Shown here: in pieces, positions 1-8,181 of the stretch
How positions within the stretch are numbered: position 1 is the stretch's first letter
Layout: every line of letters starts with the position of its first letter
NCBI GenBank assembly: GCA_023133185.1
Contig: JAGLWX010000174.1
Coordinates: 1-15,672 of the forward strand
Reading direction: 5' to 3'
Length of the DNA: 15,672 nucleotides
Origin: Fidelibacterota bacterium
GTDB taxonomy: Bacteria; Fidelibacterota; UBA2242
The notes under the pieces: generated by a model
Database searches by the model: none
What the model saw: the letters and a program-made list of their open reading frames with translations, nothing else
What the model was told of the DNA's origin: nothing
Translations under genes and position numbers: made by a program

Positions 1-1338
1 AATATCAATGAGGCATTTACCGGAAAATTTGAAGGTATCGGAATTGAGTTTGACGTATTGGATGGTTATATCACAGTCATTTCACCTGTGGCAGGAGCGC
101 CGGCGGAAAAAGCCGGCTTGATGGTTGGCGATAAGATTGTGAAAATTGAAGGTGAATCAGCCTATAAAATTAAACGTGAAAATGTCTCAAAAAAATTACG
201 TGGCCCGAAAGGATCTGCGGTCACTATTACAATTCGCCGACAGGGCGCCGACGATTTCGACGTGACAATTATCAGGGATGAGATTCCATTGTATAGTGTG
301 TTGGCAGCCGCTCTAATGGATGATAGCACAGGATATATTTTTGTAAACCGTTTCAGTAAAACGACCGCCAAAGAAGTGCGCGATGCAATGAAACGGCTCA
401 GCGATGAAGGGATGAAACAACTTGTTCTTGATCTGCGGGGTAATAGCGGCGGCTTGATGGATCAAGCGGTTGAGATTGCCGATATGTTTATTGACGGAAG
501 ACAGATGATCGTTTATACAAAAGGCAGAATCCGGGGCGCTAATGAGGAATTTTATTCCGGTCGATTCAATGGTTTTAGCAAACTGCCCCTTGTAATTCTG
601 ATCAACCGAGGCTCTGCCAGCGCCAGTGAAATTGTTGCCGGTGCGGTTCAGGATCTTGATCGCGGACTGGTTGTTGGTGAAACGAGCTTTGGCAAGGGTT
701 TGGTTCAACGGCAGTATCCACTGAGAGACGGTTCCGCTATTCGTATGACCGTTGCCCGCTATTATACTCCAAGCGGCAGGTTGATTCAGAGACCATACGA
801 CGGTACATTGGCAGACTACTTCGAAGGATTTGTAGAAGAAAACAGGGATTCGTTACTTGCAGCAGAAGACTCCGCTAAGGTTCGTCCTCAATACCAGACT
901 AAAAAAGGACGGGTTGTTTACGGCGGCGGCGGAATATCACCGGATTATCATGTTAAATTCGAGAGAGATTTATCCAAGGATACATACAAACTGTTGCGCC
1001 ATCCGTCACGCGTGCTGTTTGATTATACAAGCCGTACATCCGAAAAATATAAACGGTACAGAAACCGGAAAGAGAAATTTTTCGAAAAGGTGGAAATTAG
1101 TAACGGTGACTTTGAATCCTTCCTTGAAGCAATTCAGGAAAAAGAGATTGACGTAAATATAGAAAAATTGAAAAAAGATTCGGATTATCTTAAGCTGTTA
1201 ATGAAAGCAGAACTTGCCCGTGAATTCTGGGGATACGACGAGTACTACAAAGTTATACGTCAATATGACAACCAGGTGCAGGCAGCCATGCAATACCTCG
1301 GAGAGGCGCGCAAAATGGTATATGTTGCCCGGGAATAA
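1..1338 (+). CDS. S41 family carboxyl-terminal processing protease (5' partial)
   Basis: The reading frame is open from base 1, so the N-terminus (signal peptide and first part) lies outside the window; 445 residues are present. Residues about 12-98 form a PDZ domain that binds substrate C-termini, with the typical S41 entry GIGIEFD and AEKAGL. The protease core follows. The Ser/Lys catalytic pair is visible as GSASASEI (Ser codon 619-621) and SFGKGLVQ (Lys 694-696, Gln 706-708). The 25- and 29-residue spacings from Ser to Lys and to Gln match Ser-Lys-Gln CtpB/Prc enzymes. After the core comes a charged, Lys/Glu-rich helical tail of roughly 130 residues (from about 950), as in long CtpA forms of FCB bacteria. 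Likely a periplasmic processing protease; its substrate cannot be told. A gap of 105 bp containing a candidate promoter separates it from exbB, so co-transcription is not required. Confidence 0.93.
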   Translation, partial: NINEAFTGKFEGIGIEFDVLDGYITVISPVAGAPAEKAGLMVGDKIVKIEGESAYKIKRENVSKKLRGPKGSAVTITIRRQGADDFDVTIIRDEIPLYSVLAAALMDDSTGYIFVNRFSKTTAKEVRDAMKRLSDEGMKQLVLDLRGNSGGLMDQAVEIADMFIDGRQMIVYTKGRIRGANEEFYSGRFNGFSKLPLVILINRGSASASEIVAGAVQDLDRGLVVGETSFGKGLVQRQYPLRDGSAIRMTVARYYTPSGRLIQRPYDGTLADYFEGFVEENRDSLLAAEDSAKVRPQYQTKKGRVVYGGGGISPDYHVKFERDLSKDTYKLLRHPSRVLFDYTSRTSEKYKRYRNRKEKFFEKVEISNGDFESFLEAIQEKEIDVNIEKLKKDSDYLKLLMKAELAREFWGYDEYYKVIRQYDNQVQAAMQYLGEARKMVYVARE

Positions 1339-1364
1339 AACCTTTTATCCCGTCGATAATAATG

Positions 1365-1393
1365 TTGACTTTTATAAAATATTGGCTTAAAAT
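1365..1393 (+). promoter_or_regulatory. Candidate sigma70-type promoter of the exbB operon
   Basis: TTGACT at 1365-1370 and TAAAAT at 1388-1393 are separated by 17 bp, each one mismatch from the -35 and -10 consensus. The site lies in the AT-rich gap between the protease stop and exbB, leaving a leader of about 45 nt. It is a sequence match only. In an AT-rich gap such matches can occur by chance, and some FCB lineages use a different -33/-7 consensus. Confidence 0.4.
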
Positions 1394-1443
1394 AATCAGC
1401 AATTTAACAAATTTGAGAATAACAGAATGGAGGATAATATATA

Positions 1444-2064
1444 ATGTTAATTGAGCTTTTTAACCAAGGTGGCCCTTTTATGTGGCCGATTTTAATCCTG
1501 TTTGTTTTCGGTTTGATGATCTGTTTGGAAAGAGTATTCACGTTAACAAAAGCATCTCTGGCCACGAGTCGCTTTATCCCGAAATTAAACAAAGCATTGA
1601 AAGAAGATGGCGTGGATGCCGCATTGAATGTATGTAAAGAAACACCCGGCCCGATTCCAGAAATTTTTCATGCAGGACTATCTCGTGTTGAACAGGGTAT
1701 TGAAGTAGTGGAAAAATCGATCGAAAATGCCGGTTCCGTCGAAATGGCATTCCTTGAAAAAGGTATGATCTGGCTGGCAACCGTTATCACCGTAGCGCCG
1801 ATGCTTGGATTTGCCGGGACTGTTTCCGGTATGGTTAAAGCGTTTCAGGATATCGCCGCTGCCAACAATATTTCTCCGGCTGTCGTCGCATCCGGTATTT
1901 CCGAAGCGCTCCTGACCACATTATTTGGTCTGATTGTCGGTATTACTATTCAGATTCTCTACAACCTGTTTACTGCCCGCGTTGATGGTATTGTTATAAA
2001 TATGGAAGAGAGTTCCATCAACTTAATAGACACGATCGCAAGTGAAGAATATAAGAAAGACTAA
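1444..2064 (+). CDS. exbB: MotA/TolQ/ExbB proton channel family protein
   Basis: This 206-residue inner-membrane protein is the stator-like proton channel of a TonB-type energy transducer. Three membrane segments are visible: about residues 12-28, 109-132 and 152-176. A cytoplasmic loop lies between the first two. The family signature spans the last two segments, with APMLGFAGTVSGM and GISEALLTTLFGL, including the Pro, Gly and Thr residues typical of ExbB/TolQ. Length is close to ExbB/TolQ norms (about 210-245). The start is supported by GGAGG at 1429-1433, ten bases before the ATG. It heads a four-gene operon with two exbD genes and tonB. An ExbB role is preferred over TolQ because of the TonB at the end of the operon, but the substrate receptor is unknown. 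Confidence 0.94.
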   Translation: MLIELFNQGGPFMWPILILFVFGLMICLERVFTLTKASLATSRFIPKLNKALKEDGVDAALNVCKETPGPIPEIFHAGLSRVEQGIEVVEKSIENAGSVEMAFLEKGMIWLATVITVAPMLGFAGTVSGMVKAFQDIAAANNISPAVVASGISEALLTTLFGLIVGITIQILYNLFTARVDGIVINMEESSINLIDTIASEEYKKD

Positions 2065-2073
2065 GAGCTACAT

Positions 2074-2469
2074 ATGAGCTTACTAAAGAAAAAAGGCATA
2101 CGTGACGCTGAAATGCCGTCGGGTTCGATGGCGGATATAGCCTTTTTGATCCTTATCTTCTTTATGGTTGCTACGACTATCGACATGGATAAAGGTATCG
2201 GTATCGTTCTGCCCGCCGAAGGCGGAGAGATCGAAATGTCCAGTAAAAATATTACCAATATCCTGATCGACCCGCGGGGCACGGTCTTGATGGACGATAA
2301 AGAGGTGGACATCAAAGAGATCAAAGGAATGATTGAAACCATTCAGCTCCAAAATCCCAAAATGGTTTTTTCAGTTAAATCACATCCTCGCACAAAATAT
2401 AAAGTCTATATTGAGGTTCTGGATCAGTTAAAACAGGCGAACACCCGTGTGATATCTATTGCAGAATAA
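2074..2469 (+). CDS. exbD: ExbD/TolR family biopolymer transport protein, first copy
   Basis: 131 residues. A short cytoplasmic N-terminus is followed by one membrane segment at about residues 19-37 and a periplasmic domain. Asp21 in the MADIAFLILIFFM stretch corresponds to the essential proton-carrying Asp of ExbD/TolR. The C-terminal half has the ExbD fold pattern (a strand with a LIDPRGTV-like turn, then helix and strand ending in VISIAE). It starts 9 bp after the exbB stop. No strong Shine-Dalgarno is visible, so coupling to exbB translation is likely. It forms the ExbB-ExbD motor together with its neighbours. The two ExbD copies differ clearly in sequence, which suggests a hetero-dimer or two alternative assemblies. 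Confidence 0.93.
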   Translation: MSLLKKKGIRDAEMPSGSMADIAFLILIFFMVATTIDMDKGIGIVLPAEGGEIEMSSKNITNILIDPRGTVLMDDKEVDIKEIKGMIETIQLQNPKMVFSVKSHPRTKYKVYIEVLDQLKQANTRVISIAE

Positions 2470-2479
2470 GGAGTAAAGG

Positions 2480-2884
2480 ATGGAATTCAAGAAAAAACCC
2501 CAAATGAAAATTTCGATTCCTACTACTGCGATGCCGGATATCATTTTCATGCTGATCTTTTTCTTCATGGTTTCTTCAGTTCTTAGAACGCATGAAGGCT
2601 TGAATATTGTCATGCCCAAGGCAAAACAGATCGAGAAGCTGGAATCGAGAGTTCACGTGACCTATATATGGGTTTCCAAAGAGGGGTTAGTCTCAATTGA
2701 CGACAAACTATATCAGGTGCAAAGTATCCGGAATATTATGTATGAAAAAAGAACCGCTGATCCTCAGCTGATTGTATCGCTCCGATCCGATGAACTGGTG
2801 TATATGGATTTGATATGTAAAATCCATAAGGAGCTGCGACTGGCGGACGCATTGGCTGTGAATTATTCTACAAGAGCAATTTAA
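2480..2884 (+). CDS. exbD: ExbD/TolR family biopolymer transport protein, second copy
   Basis: 134 residues with the same architecture as the preceding gene. A Lys-rich N-terminus is followed by a membrane segment at about residues 19-36 with the conserved Asp20 (AMPDIIFMLIFFFM), then a periplasmic domain. AAGGAG at 2468-2473 overlaps the upstream stop codon and sits six bases before the ATG, which settles the start. The periplasmic part is divergent from the first copy and has an unusual HVTYIWVSKEG strand, so it is not a recent duplicate. Tandem exbD pairs before tonB are common in FCB and related bacteria. The role (partner of ExbB in harvesting proton-motive force) is known for the family; a division of labour between the copies is inference. 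Confidence 0.92.
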   Translation: MEFKKKPQMKISIPTTAMPDIIFMLIFFFMVSSVLRTHEGLNIVMPKAKQIEKLESRVHVTYIWVSKEGLVSIDDKLYQVQSIRNIMYEKRTADPQLIVSLRSDELVYMDLICKIHKELRLADALAVNYSTRAI

Positions 2885-2893
2885 GGAATAAAA

Positions 2894-3556
2894 ATGATTC
2901 TAAGACAAAACCCTGAAGTAAGTCTTAAATTAAAATATCCGCTGGTACTAAGAGTGAGTCTGATTTTTACGCTGATAGCGATGATTATTATGTTTTCTTC
3001 CGTACCCAGATCGGGAGGAGGAGAACGCACTCAAACGGAGATCCGGATTGAAATTGAAACAATTGATATTCCGGTAATTGAACAACAGATCGAAGCGGCA
3101 AAACCACCGTCAAGACCATCTATTCCCATTGAAGTGGAGGATGATGATCTATTAGATGATGTTACAATTGAAATGAGTACCGATATATCCAGCTACGAAG
3201 CATGGGACGCACCGCCTCCTCCACCGGAAGATGAAGGGGGACCGCGTGTGAGGTTTATACCTTATGATGAAGCCCCGGAGCCCATAGGCGGATTCTCCGC
3301 TATTCAGAGAAATGTTGTCTATCCTGAGATTGCCCAGGAAGCCGGAATCGAAGGTACGGTAGTCATACAGGCATTCGTAAATGAATTTGGTAAAGTGACG
3401 GATTGTGTGGTACTGAAAGGCGTTCCAAATACCGGTCTGGATGAAGCCGCAATCGACGCGATCAAAATGACAAGATTTAAACCGGCAAAGCAGCGCGACA
3501 GAAACGTCGGCGTATATATTTCTATCCCTGTTATTTTCAAGCTGCAATCGAATTAA
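2894..3556 (+). CDS. tonB: TonB family energy transducer
   Basis: 220 residues. One N-terminal membrane anchor at about 16-36 is followed by an acidic and Pro-rich periplasmic linker, including a five-proline run at 107-111. The C-terminal TonB domain spans about residues 130-216. Its landmarks are VVYPEIAQEAGIEGTV (the family's YP motif), VNEFGKV, a DEAAIDAI helix and the RFKPAKQRD strand, all typical of TonB C-terminal folds. AAGGA overlaps the stop of the preceding exbD and sits six bases before the ATG. It transmits energy from the ExbB/ExbD motor to outer-membrane transporters. The linker is short (about 90 residues), near the lower end needed to cross the periplasm. It is the last gene of the operon, followed by a strong terminator. 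Confidence 0.93.
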   Translation: MILRQNPEVSLKLKYPLVLRVSLIFTLIAMIIMFSSVPRSGGGERTQTEIRIEIETIDIPVIEQQIEAAKPPSRPSIPIEVEDDDLLDDVTIEMSTDISSYEAWDAPPPPPEDEGGPRVRFIPYDEAPEPIGGFSAIQRNVVYPEIAQEAGIEGTVVIQAFVNEFGKVTDCVVLKGVPNTGLDEAAIDAIKMTRFKPAKQRDRNVGVYISIPVIFKLQSN

Positions 3557-3622
3557 TCATTTAGTTCGAGTGTAAATACGGCGGGCTGATGTATTAGCGG
3601 GTATCTACAATTATAGTTTTTT

Positions 3623-3648
3623 AAAAGGGGCGGTAAACGCTCCTTTTT
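3623..3648 (+). terminator. Rho-independent terminator of the exbB-exbD-exbD-tonB operon
   Basis: A 10-bp stem (3623-3632 with 3638-3647, one G-U pair) encloses a five-base GTAAA loop and runs into five T residues at 3644-3648, 66 bp after the tonB stop. Read on the opposite strand, the G-U pair becomes an A-C mismatch and the T run is followed by A residues. It is therefore a better terminator for the + strand than for the convergent - strand genes that end at 3679. Confidence 0.85.
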
Positions 3649-3678
3649 GATATATAAGAAATAAGTTGATGTATTTTA

Positions 3679-4578
3679 CTATCCCGGATAATAAGACAAA
3701 GTAATAAGATGGGGATGGTTAAAACCTTCCGGCATGAATATAAACGCGTAGTCAACACCAAGCCGGTTAATGCGGATACCAAAACCAAGCGCTCCCCGGT
3801 TTATTGTTCCGATATGTTCAAAGCCGCCCCGCAATGTAAGCAAATCGCGGTAACATATTTCGGCGCCAACCTGGGCTTTTGCATCGCCGGTGATTAAATT
3901 GGAACCAAAATTCAATCCGATTGAGCTGTTGAAGGAATCGCCTACAAAAAGTTCCGGTCGCACAATGCCGATAGTAAGCGTCATTGGCAGACGATTGTTA
4001 TCATTAGCGACATCCAGAAACCCCATATTTTGAAGAGATATTGTCACATCCAACATGCTCGGAGCGCGCCAGCGCCCGGCCAGATCAAAAGCGACGCCCT
4101 TACCGGTATGCGTATAGAGATGTTCATATAAATATTTTACCGTGCCGCCGATGTCAATTTTTTTTATGGGTGACCAACAATATCCCGCTGCAATAGCCAT
4201 GTATTGAGGCTCGATATTCGCCGCCGGTTCATCGGTAGGATAGTCGCGAACTTCGACTCCCGGAATGCGCACATAATTCAAGCCGAATCCCAGCGAAGAG
4301 TTTTTGAGTGGAATTGATAAAGCCATTGCATCAATGCTGACGTCGGCAACCCAGAAGTGGTGAGACTGAGCAAGAGCGGTTTGTTCTGAACGAATGCCAA
4401 CCGGGTTTTCAAATATTGCCAGAGGAGATTGACCGGCTTGAGAAAATACTGTCATAGTTGCTGCCGATTGAGCGGAGGATGGTATTTTTAAGAATGCCAT
4501 ACCGGTATTCTGAATTTCGGCGTTTGCCGTGCTGAGTATAAGCAGAATTCCTGAGATGGCGACGTTAATTTTATTCAT
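3679..4578 (-). CDS. PorV/PorQ family outer-membrane barrel protein (distal copy)
   Basis: 299 residues. Residues 1-20 are a signal peptide (ANA then Glu21). The rest shows alternating hydrophobic beta strands of a FadL-like barrel. The N-terminal signature of the PorV/PorQ (UPF0164) family is recognisable as FLKIPSSAQSAATM followed by FENPVGI, where the usual GAR-x-xAMG and xNPAGL are altered. FWVADVSIDAMA and IPGVEVRD also fit. Unlike its neighbour it does not end in an aromatic residue but in YYPG. It is the last gene of the - strand unit, nine bases after the previous stop, with a modest AGG Shine-Dalgarno. PorV carries T9SS cargo from the translocon to the attachment complex and PorQ anchors PorZ. 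Because it sits beside a propeller plus sorting-domain protein, the PorQ role is plausible but not proven. Confidence 0.8.
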   Translation of the reverse strand: MNKINVAISGILLILSTANAEIQNTGMAFLKIPSSAQSAATMTVFSQAGQSPLAIFENPVGIRSEQTALAQSHHFWVADVSIDAMALSIPLKNSSLGFGLNYVRIPGVEVRDYPTDEPAANIEPQYMAIAAGYCWSPIKKIDIGGTVKYLYEHLYTHTGKGVAFDLAGRWRAPSMLDVTISLQNMGFLDVANDNNRLPMTLTIGIVRPELFVGDSFNSSIGLNFGSNLITGDAKAQVGAEICYRDLLTLRGGFEHIGTINRGALGFGIRINRLGVDYAFIFMPEGFNHPHLITLSYYPG

Positions 4579-4587
4579 TTTATTTAC

Positions 4588-5514
4588 CTAAAATTTGAAT
4601 TCCCAAGAGAATACATGGGTGCTGCCTTCTCCGGCTAAACCGATAAGGGCGCTGTAGTCAATGTGAGTTTTGATGTTTTTTATAAAACCATATGCCAGTC
4701 CGGCGCCGAATGTCGGGTGAATATTATCCATTCCCATGCGAATATAAAGGATATCGCTGACCAGGTATTCGCCGCCAAAGTGTACGCGATAATCGTTTTT
4801 GTCGGAAATTTCCACATCCCCGCTAAAGGTAAACAAATTATTTTGTTTGTATGCTACGCCAATTTTCAAAATTTGAGGAAACACATCGGTGTAATTTCCA
4901 CCTTTTTCGTTAAATAATTCTTGAGTATTCCAGTTGTAACTGGCGCCGATATCTTTTAGTTGAACGCCAACAATAACCCGATCAAAAGGTTTTATCATTA
5001 CGCCGATGTCAAACCCCAATCCGCTGCCGGTTATTCCTAACATATTGTGACTGAGTATTTTGAAGTTTAACCCTACTGAGAGACGGCGGTGAAAGGCGTT
5101 GGAAAATGAAAGTATAAACGCGTTTTCCCCGGTTTCGTATATTTCATCAGGCTCACCGGAAAAATTGCGTCCCTGGATGTCGTTGACGCCGGCATGCATC
5201 CATGCTATTGAAATTCCGGCGCTGGGTTTTAGCGGCAGGGCGATTCCGACATAATGCAGCTGACGATCAAGGCTTAGAAAATAGTAAGTAAGCGATAGAT
5301 GGCGCTCGGACAAATATGATAATGCGGCGGGATTGTAATATGCCGCGAATCCGTTTTCGCTGTCGGCAACACCGGAGTTGCCCATTCCCAGCGCTCGCGC
5401 GCCAAGTCCCATACGTAAATAAGAGCCCGCATATCCGGCATTGTCGCCGGTAGAGGCAAAAGCCAATGAAATGGATGTAAACAGAATCAATATTATAAAT
5501 TTGAATGATTTCAT
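4588..5514 (-). CDS. PorV/PorQ family outer-membrane barrel protein (proximal copy)
   Basis: 308 residues. A signal peptide at 1-20 is cleaved after AFA. The classic family motif GLGARALGMGNSGVA occupies residues 36-50, then AAYYNPAALSYL, as in PorV (LptO) homologues. The remainder is a predicted outer-membrane beta barrel of the FadL type, ending in the terminal Phe expected for insertion by the BAM complex (WEFKF). It follows the sorting-domain protein by six bases, so it is co-transcribed with it. In T9SS, PorV binds the conserved C-terminal domain of cargo and sits next to SprA. The encoded cargo domain and sprA nearby support that role. The two PorV/PorQ-type proteins here are diverged, which argues for different jobs rather than simple redundancy. 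Confidence 0.87.
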   Translation of the reverse strand: MKSFKFIILILFTSISLAFASTGDNAGYAGSYLRMGLGARALGMGNSGVADSENGFAAYYNPAALSYLSERHLSLTYYFLSLDRQLHYVGIALPLKPSAGISIAWMHAGVNDIQGRNFSGEPDEIYETGENAFILSFSNAFHRRLSVGLNFKILSHNMLGITGSGLGFDIGVMIKPFDRVIVGVQLKDIGASYNWNTQELFNEKGGNYTDVFPQILKIGVAYKQNNLFTFSGDVEISDKNDYRVHFGGEYLVSDILYIRMGMDNIHPTFGAGLAYGFIKNIKTHIDYSALIGLAGEGSTHVFSWEFKF

Positions 5515-5520
5515 AGACTA

Positions 5521-7110
5521 TTATTTGACAACAATCAGTTTTGTCCAGTAGGACTTCTCTTTATCCTCTTCTTTTTTAGTCAATTTGCAAAAGTAGGTGC
5601 CGTTTGCCACCAGGTCTCCGGCGCTGTTCCGTCCGTTCCACGTGATGCTGTTGTCGCCGATATGGATGATATGATGATGTTCGCTCTCATACACAAGATC
5701 CATAGCAAAATCATATATTTCCAGAGACACGGTTGCCGGATTTTCAAGGAAATATTGTACTCTGACATGACCATCGCCATTAAGAACATTATGAATGGAT
5801 GGAGCAAAAGGATTGGGATAAGCGTAAATTGCCGGTTGGCTTGGTAAAGATGTGGACAGAGACTTGCGAAAAATTGTCCAGCAGATTCCGTCATCTGCCG
5901 TTTTTGCGATACCGTCGGATGTACCCAACCATAAGTACGCTACGCCTTCACGCGTGTCAAATCCGGCAGCGTAAACGTCGTGTGAAAATATGTAGCTGTT
6001 GCTTTCTTCGTCAACCATCGGCTTGTATAGCGCCCAGTTGTCCCCGTCGATGGATTTGAAAAGTCCTTGCTCTGTACAGGCGTAAACGATTGAATCTTTA
6101 AATGCAAAATTATAGATACGTTCGCCAACCAATGTGCGGGACCAGGTTAAACCGCCATCAGTGGTTTTACAGGCAGCCCGTGTTTCTCCGGCGCCTTCGG
6201 CGGTCAGGGCGGCTACCCAGATGGTTTCATCACCCCGCCAGAGTTGTCTGCCCAGCGCAATTATAAAATTTCCGGCAAGGTTTGAGTTCTGAGCATTATA
6301 ATGTCGCCAGCGAATACAGTCATCGGATTCGACTAGACCTAAGTTTATACCATTTGCGGTGCCGACCCAGACAGTGTCGCCATAAGCAAGCACGCTGAAA
6401 CCTTTATGGTTATGATTCCCTTCCGGCGGATCACGAGGGTTGATCTCGTAATCTATTTCTTCGCCGCAAATGAGCATGTCATCGTCGTCACTTGGGAGGG
6501 GAAGACGTTTCCATGTAGCGCCAAAATCCCGGCTGCGGCGTATTCCGCCGGCCCAGCTGGTGATATATATAAAAATAGAATCGTCGTCAATTCTACAGAG
6601 TGAAATATCCCATGTCGTGTTATTTACCGAAGTAACGACCGGGAGAAATTCAATAGTATCGCCGCCCCAGACTTCGTAATCATCATCTGATTCGTCGATT
6701 GGCTGCGGAACAAATGTCCATGTTTCGCCATGATCTTTTGAATATGAAAGACCGCCGCCGGTTTGCTGTGAACCTAAAACTGTAGTGGAATCAAAAACGC
6801 CGGCTACCCATATTATCGAATCCAGTGTGGCAAGCGCGGAAATTCCGCCACGGGGCATATTTAAGTCGCCAATATAGTAACTGGAGAACGATTTGCCGAA
6901 ATCGGCTGTTTTACTGAGACCGCCACCTGTCGCGAACCAGGTAATGGTTGTATCTTCCTGCATGGCGATCTGGGTTACGCCGTTGCTGGCAAGTCCCTCA
7001 TAGACATTTTCCGGATCGTCTATCGTAGGTTTGGATAACCGGAAAGCCTGTCCGTAAGCGACCGATATAAGAAATATTATAGATATAAGTATTCTTCGTT
7101 GTTTTGTCAT
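5521..7110 (-). CDS. Secreted Asp-box beta-propeller protein with T9SS type A sorting domain
   Basis: 529 residues. Signal peptide at 1-20 (cleavage expected after AYG, exposing Gln21). Residues about 40-415 carry seven Asp-box-like motifs of the S-x-D-x-G-x-x-W type, near 66-75, 123-131, 193-200, 262-268, 315-323, 352-359 and 403-411. Such hairpins mark sialidase/sortilin/BNR-type propellers. No sialidase catalytic set was recognised. Residues about 427-529 form the C-terminal sorting domain, with the landmarks YAYPNPFAPS, LEIYDFAMDLVY, TWNGRNSAGDLVANGTYFCK and a final KLIVVK. The protein should be exported through the Sec system, then the SprA translocon, to the cell surface. Its ATG overlaps the stop of the lipoprotein gene by 4 bp, and it directly precedes two PorV/PorQ barrels. 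A propeller plus sorting domain next to PorV/PorQ recalls PorZ of the T9SS attachment complex, although it is shorter than PorZ of Porphyromonas. Confidence 0.85.
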   Translation of the reverse strand: MTKQRRILISIIFLISVAYGQAFRLSKPTIDDPENVYEGLASNGVTQIAMQEDTTITWFATGGGLSKTADFGKSFSSYYIGDLNMPRGGISALATLDSIIWVAGVFDSTTVLGSQQTGGGLSYSKDHGETWTFVPQPIDESDDDYEVWGGDTIEFLPVVTSVNNTTWDISLCRIDDDSIFIYITSWAGGIRRSRDFGATWKRLPLPSDDDDMLICGEEIDYEINPRDPPEGNHNHKGFSVLAYGDTVWVGTANGINLGLVESDDCIRWRHYNAQNSNLAGNFIIALGRQLWRGDETIWVAALTAEGAGETRAACKTTDGGLTWSRTLVGERIYNFAFKDSIVYACTEQGLFKSIDGDNWALYKPMVDEESNSYIFSHDVYAAGFDTREGVAYLWLGTSDGIAKTADDGICWTIFRKSLSTSLPSQPAIYAYPNPFAPSIHNVLNGDGHVRVQYFLENPATVSLEIYDFAMDLVYESEHHHIIHIGDNSITWNGRNSAGDLVANGTYFCKLTKKEEDKEKSYWTKLIVVK

Positions 7111-8180
7111 GGTATAATCTGAAATTCGTTATCGCTGACGTCGTATCTGTTTGGATATGCCGGATCTGAAATGCGAACCTTACAATGTGATGATGTGGAA
7201 TACGGCACTTCCCAGTCGTAGTAACCGGTGGAGGCGGTAACAGTTGTAATGTTCTTATAACTTGGCGTGCCGGCGTTGGCGTTGGTGGTATATTCTATTT
7301 TTAAGCTGCTAATATAGGCGCTTTCCCATTCGATTCGGTAAGTGTGAGTTGTATATAATGTATCGGCATAATTAGGTGAAGTCAGAATTACACCCGGATT
7401 CATTACCGATTCTTTTAAAGTATCGCTGGTAGCGCCGTGAATGTCTTTTGCAACGAAGTAAAAGATGTATAGTCCCTGCAATTCACTATTGGGATTTGAT
7501 GGTTGATAAACAGTATAAACTCCGTCGTTCGCATATTGATCGCCGTAACCACCGGCTGGCCCGGCATCGCTCAGATAGAAAGAGGGGTCTGATATAAATT
7601 CATCGTCCGGTCGAAAAACGGAATATGTTACCGAAGCAATATCTTGGGAACCTTGCTGGTCTGTAATCCTCAATTTAAAAATTAGCGTATCTCCTTTTTC
7701 AAAGCTGTCAGACACATACAGCGGAAATATTTCCGGCGGACTGTTCGGAGCAACCAACTCAGATTTGGTTTCGATATCGCTGGAATTTCCGTCGCTGTCA
7801 AAAGCTTGAACGGTAACCCGGTAATAGCCATCATTATCCGCAAGTGTTGTGGAATCGATGAGATAAGAATAAACATTATCCCGGTTGATAATATCCAGAG
7901 GCGGACCGATATCTACCAGCTGTCCGGCGCGGAACAGGGGCTCCTCTACCGAATCAACCGAATCTTTGCGATATAGATAAAACACCACAGAGTCGATGGT
8001 TTCCCACCCCTGTGGATCGGTGACTTCCGCCGAAATGAATAGAGTTTTGTTCAACTGGGAATAATTCAGGGTCACGGATTCGATAACAGGATCGGAAGAC
8101 GGAGCCGTCTTCTGTCCGTTGTCGATACAGGACACCATTATCATAAACAGAATCGGGAATATATACAAAAACTTTTTCAT
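7107..8180 (-). CDS. Lipoprotein with three Ig-like domains
   Basis: 357 residues. The start has a lipoprotein signal with lipobox MVSC, so Cys18 should be lipidated. Then come about three beta-sandwich modules. Modules 1 (about 31-143) and 2 (about 147-260) share a VTDPQG/ITDQQG turn and a DNDGYY/ANDGVY strand, and look like duplicated cadherin- or Ig-type domains. Module 3 (about 262-357) has the pattern of an IEWES strand, YDWEVP and DVSDNEFQI, seen in surface proteins of FCB bacteria. No catalytic motif is visible. It starts one base after the prmA stop region, and its TGA overlaps the next ATG by 4 bp, so it is translated in step with the sorting-domain protein. Possible role: an envelope scaffold for the export locus. 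The function is unknown and no family name is claimed. Confidence 0.75.
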   Translation of the reverse strand: MKKFLYIFPILFMIMVSCIDNGQKTAPSSDPVIESVTLNYSQLNKTLFISAEVTDPQGWETIDSVVFYLYRKDSVDSVEEPLFRAGQLVDIGPPLDIINRDNVYSYLIDSTTLADNDGYYRVTVQAFDSDGNSSDIETKSELVAPNSPPEIFPLYVSDSFEKGDTLIFKLRITDQQGSQDIASVTYSVFRPDDEFISDPSFYLSDAGPAGGYGDQYANDGVYTVYQPSNPNSELQGLYIFYFVAKDIHGATSDTLKESVMNPGVILTSPNYADTLYTTHTYRIEWESAYISSLKIEYTTNANAGTPSYKNITTVTASTGYYDWEVPYSTSSHCKVRISDPAYPNRYDVSDNEFQIIP

Positions 8181-8181
8181 G

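Noticed and set aside
58..60. TTG as the start of the S41 protease
   Set aside because: The frame continues upstream to base 1 with family-typical sequence (FEGIGIEFD), so the gene is cut by the window edge and TTG is an internal Leu codon.
313..708. 131-codon - strand frame opposite the S41 protease
   Set aside because: It covers the catalytic core of the protease on the other strand and shows no domain of its own.
5521..7110. Sialidase call for the propeller protein
   Set aside because: Asp-boxes alone also occur in many non-enzymatic propellers. The arginine triad and the Tyr/Glu catalytic set of sialidases were not recognised.
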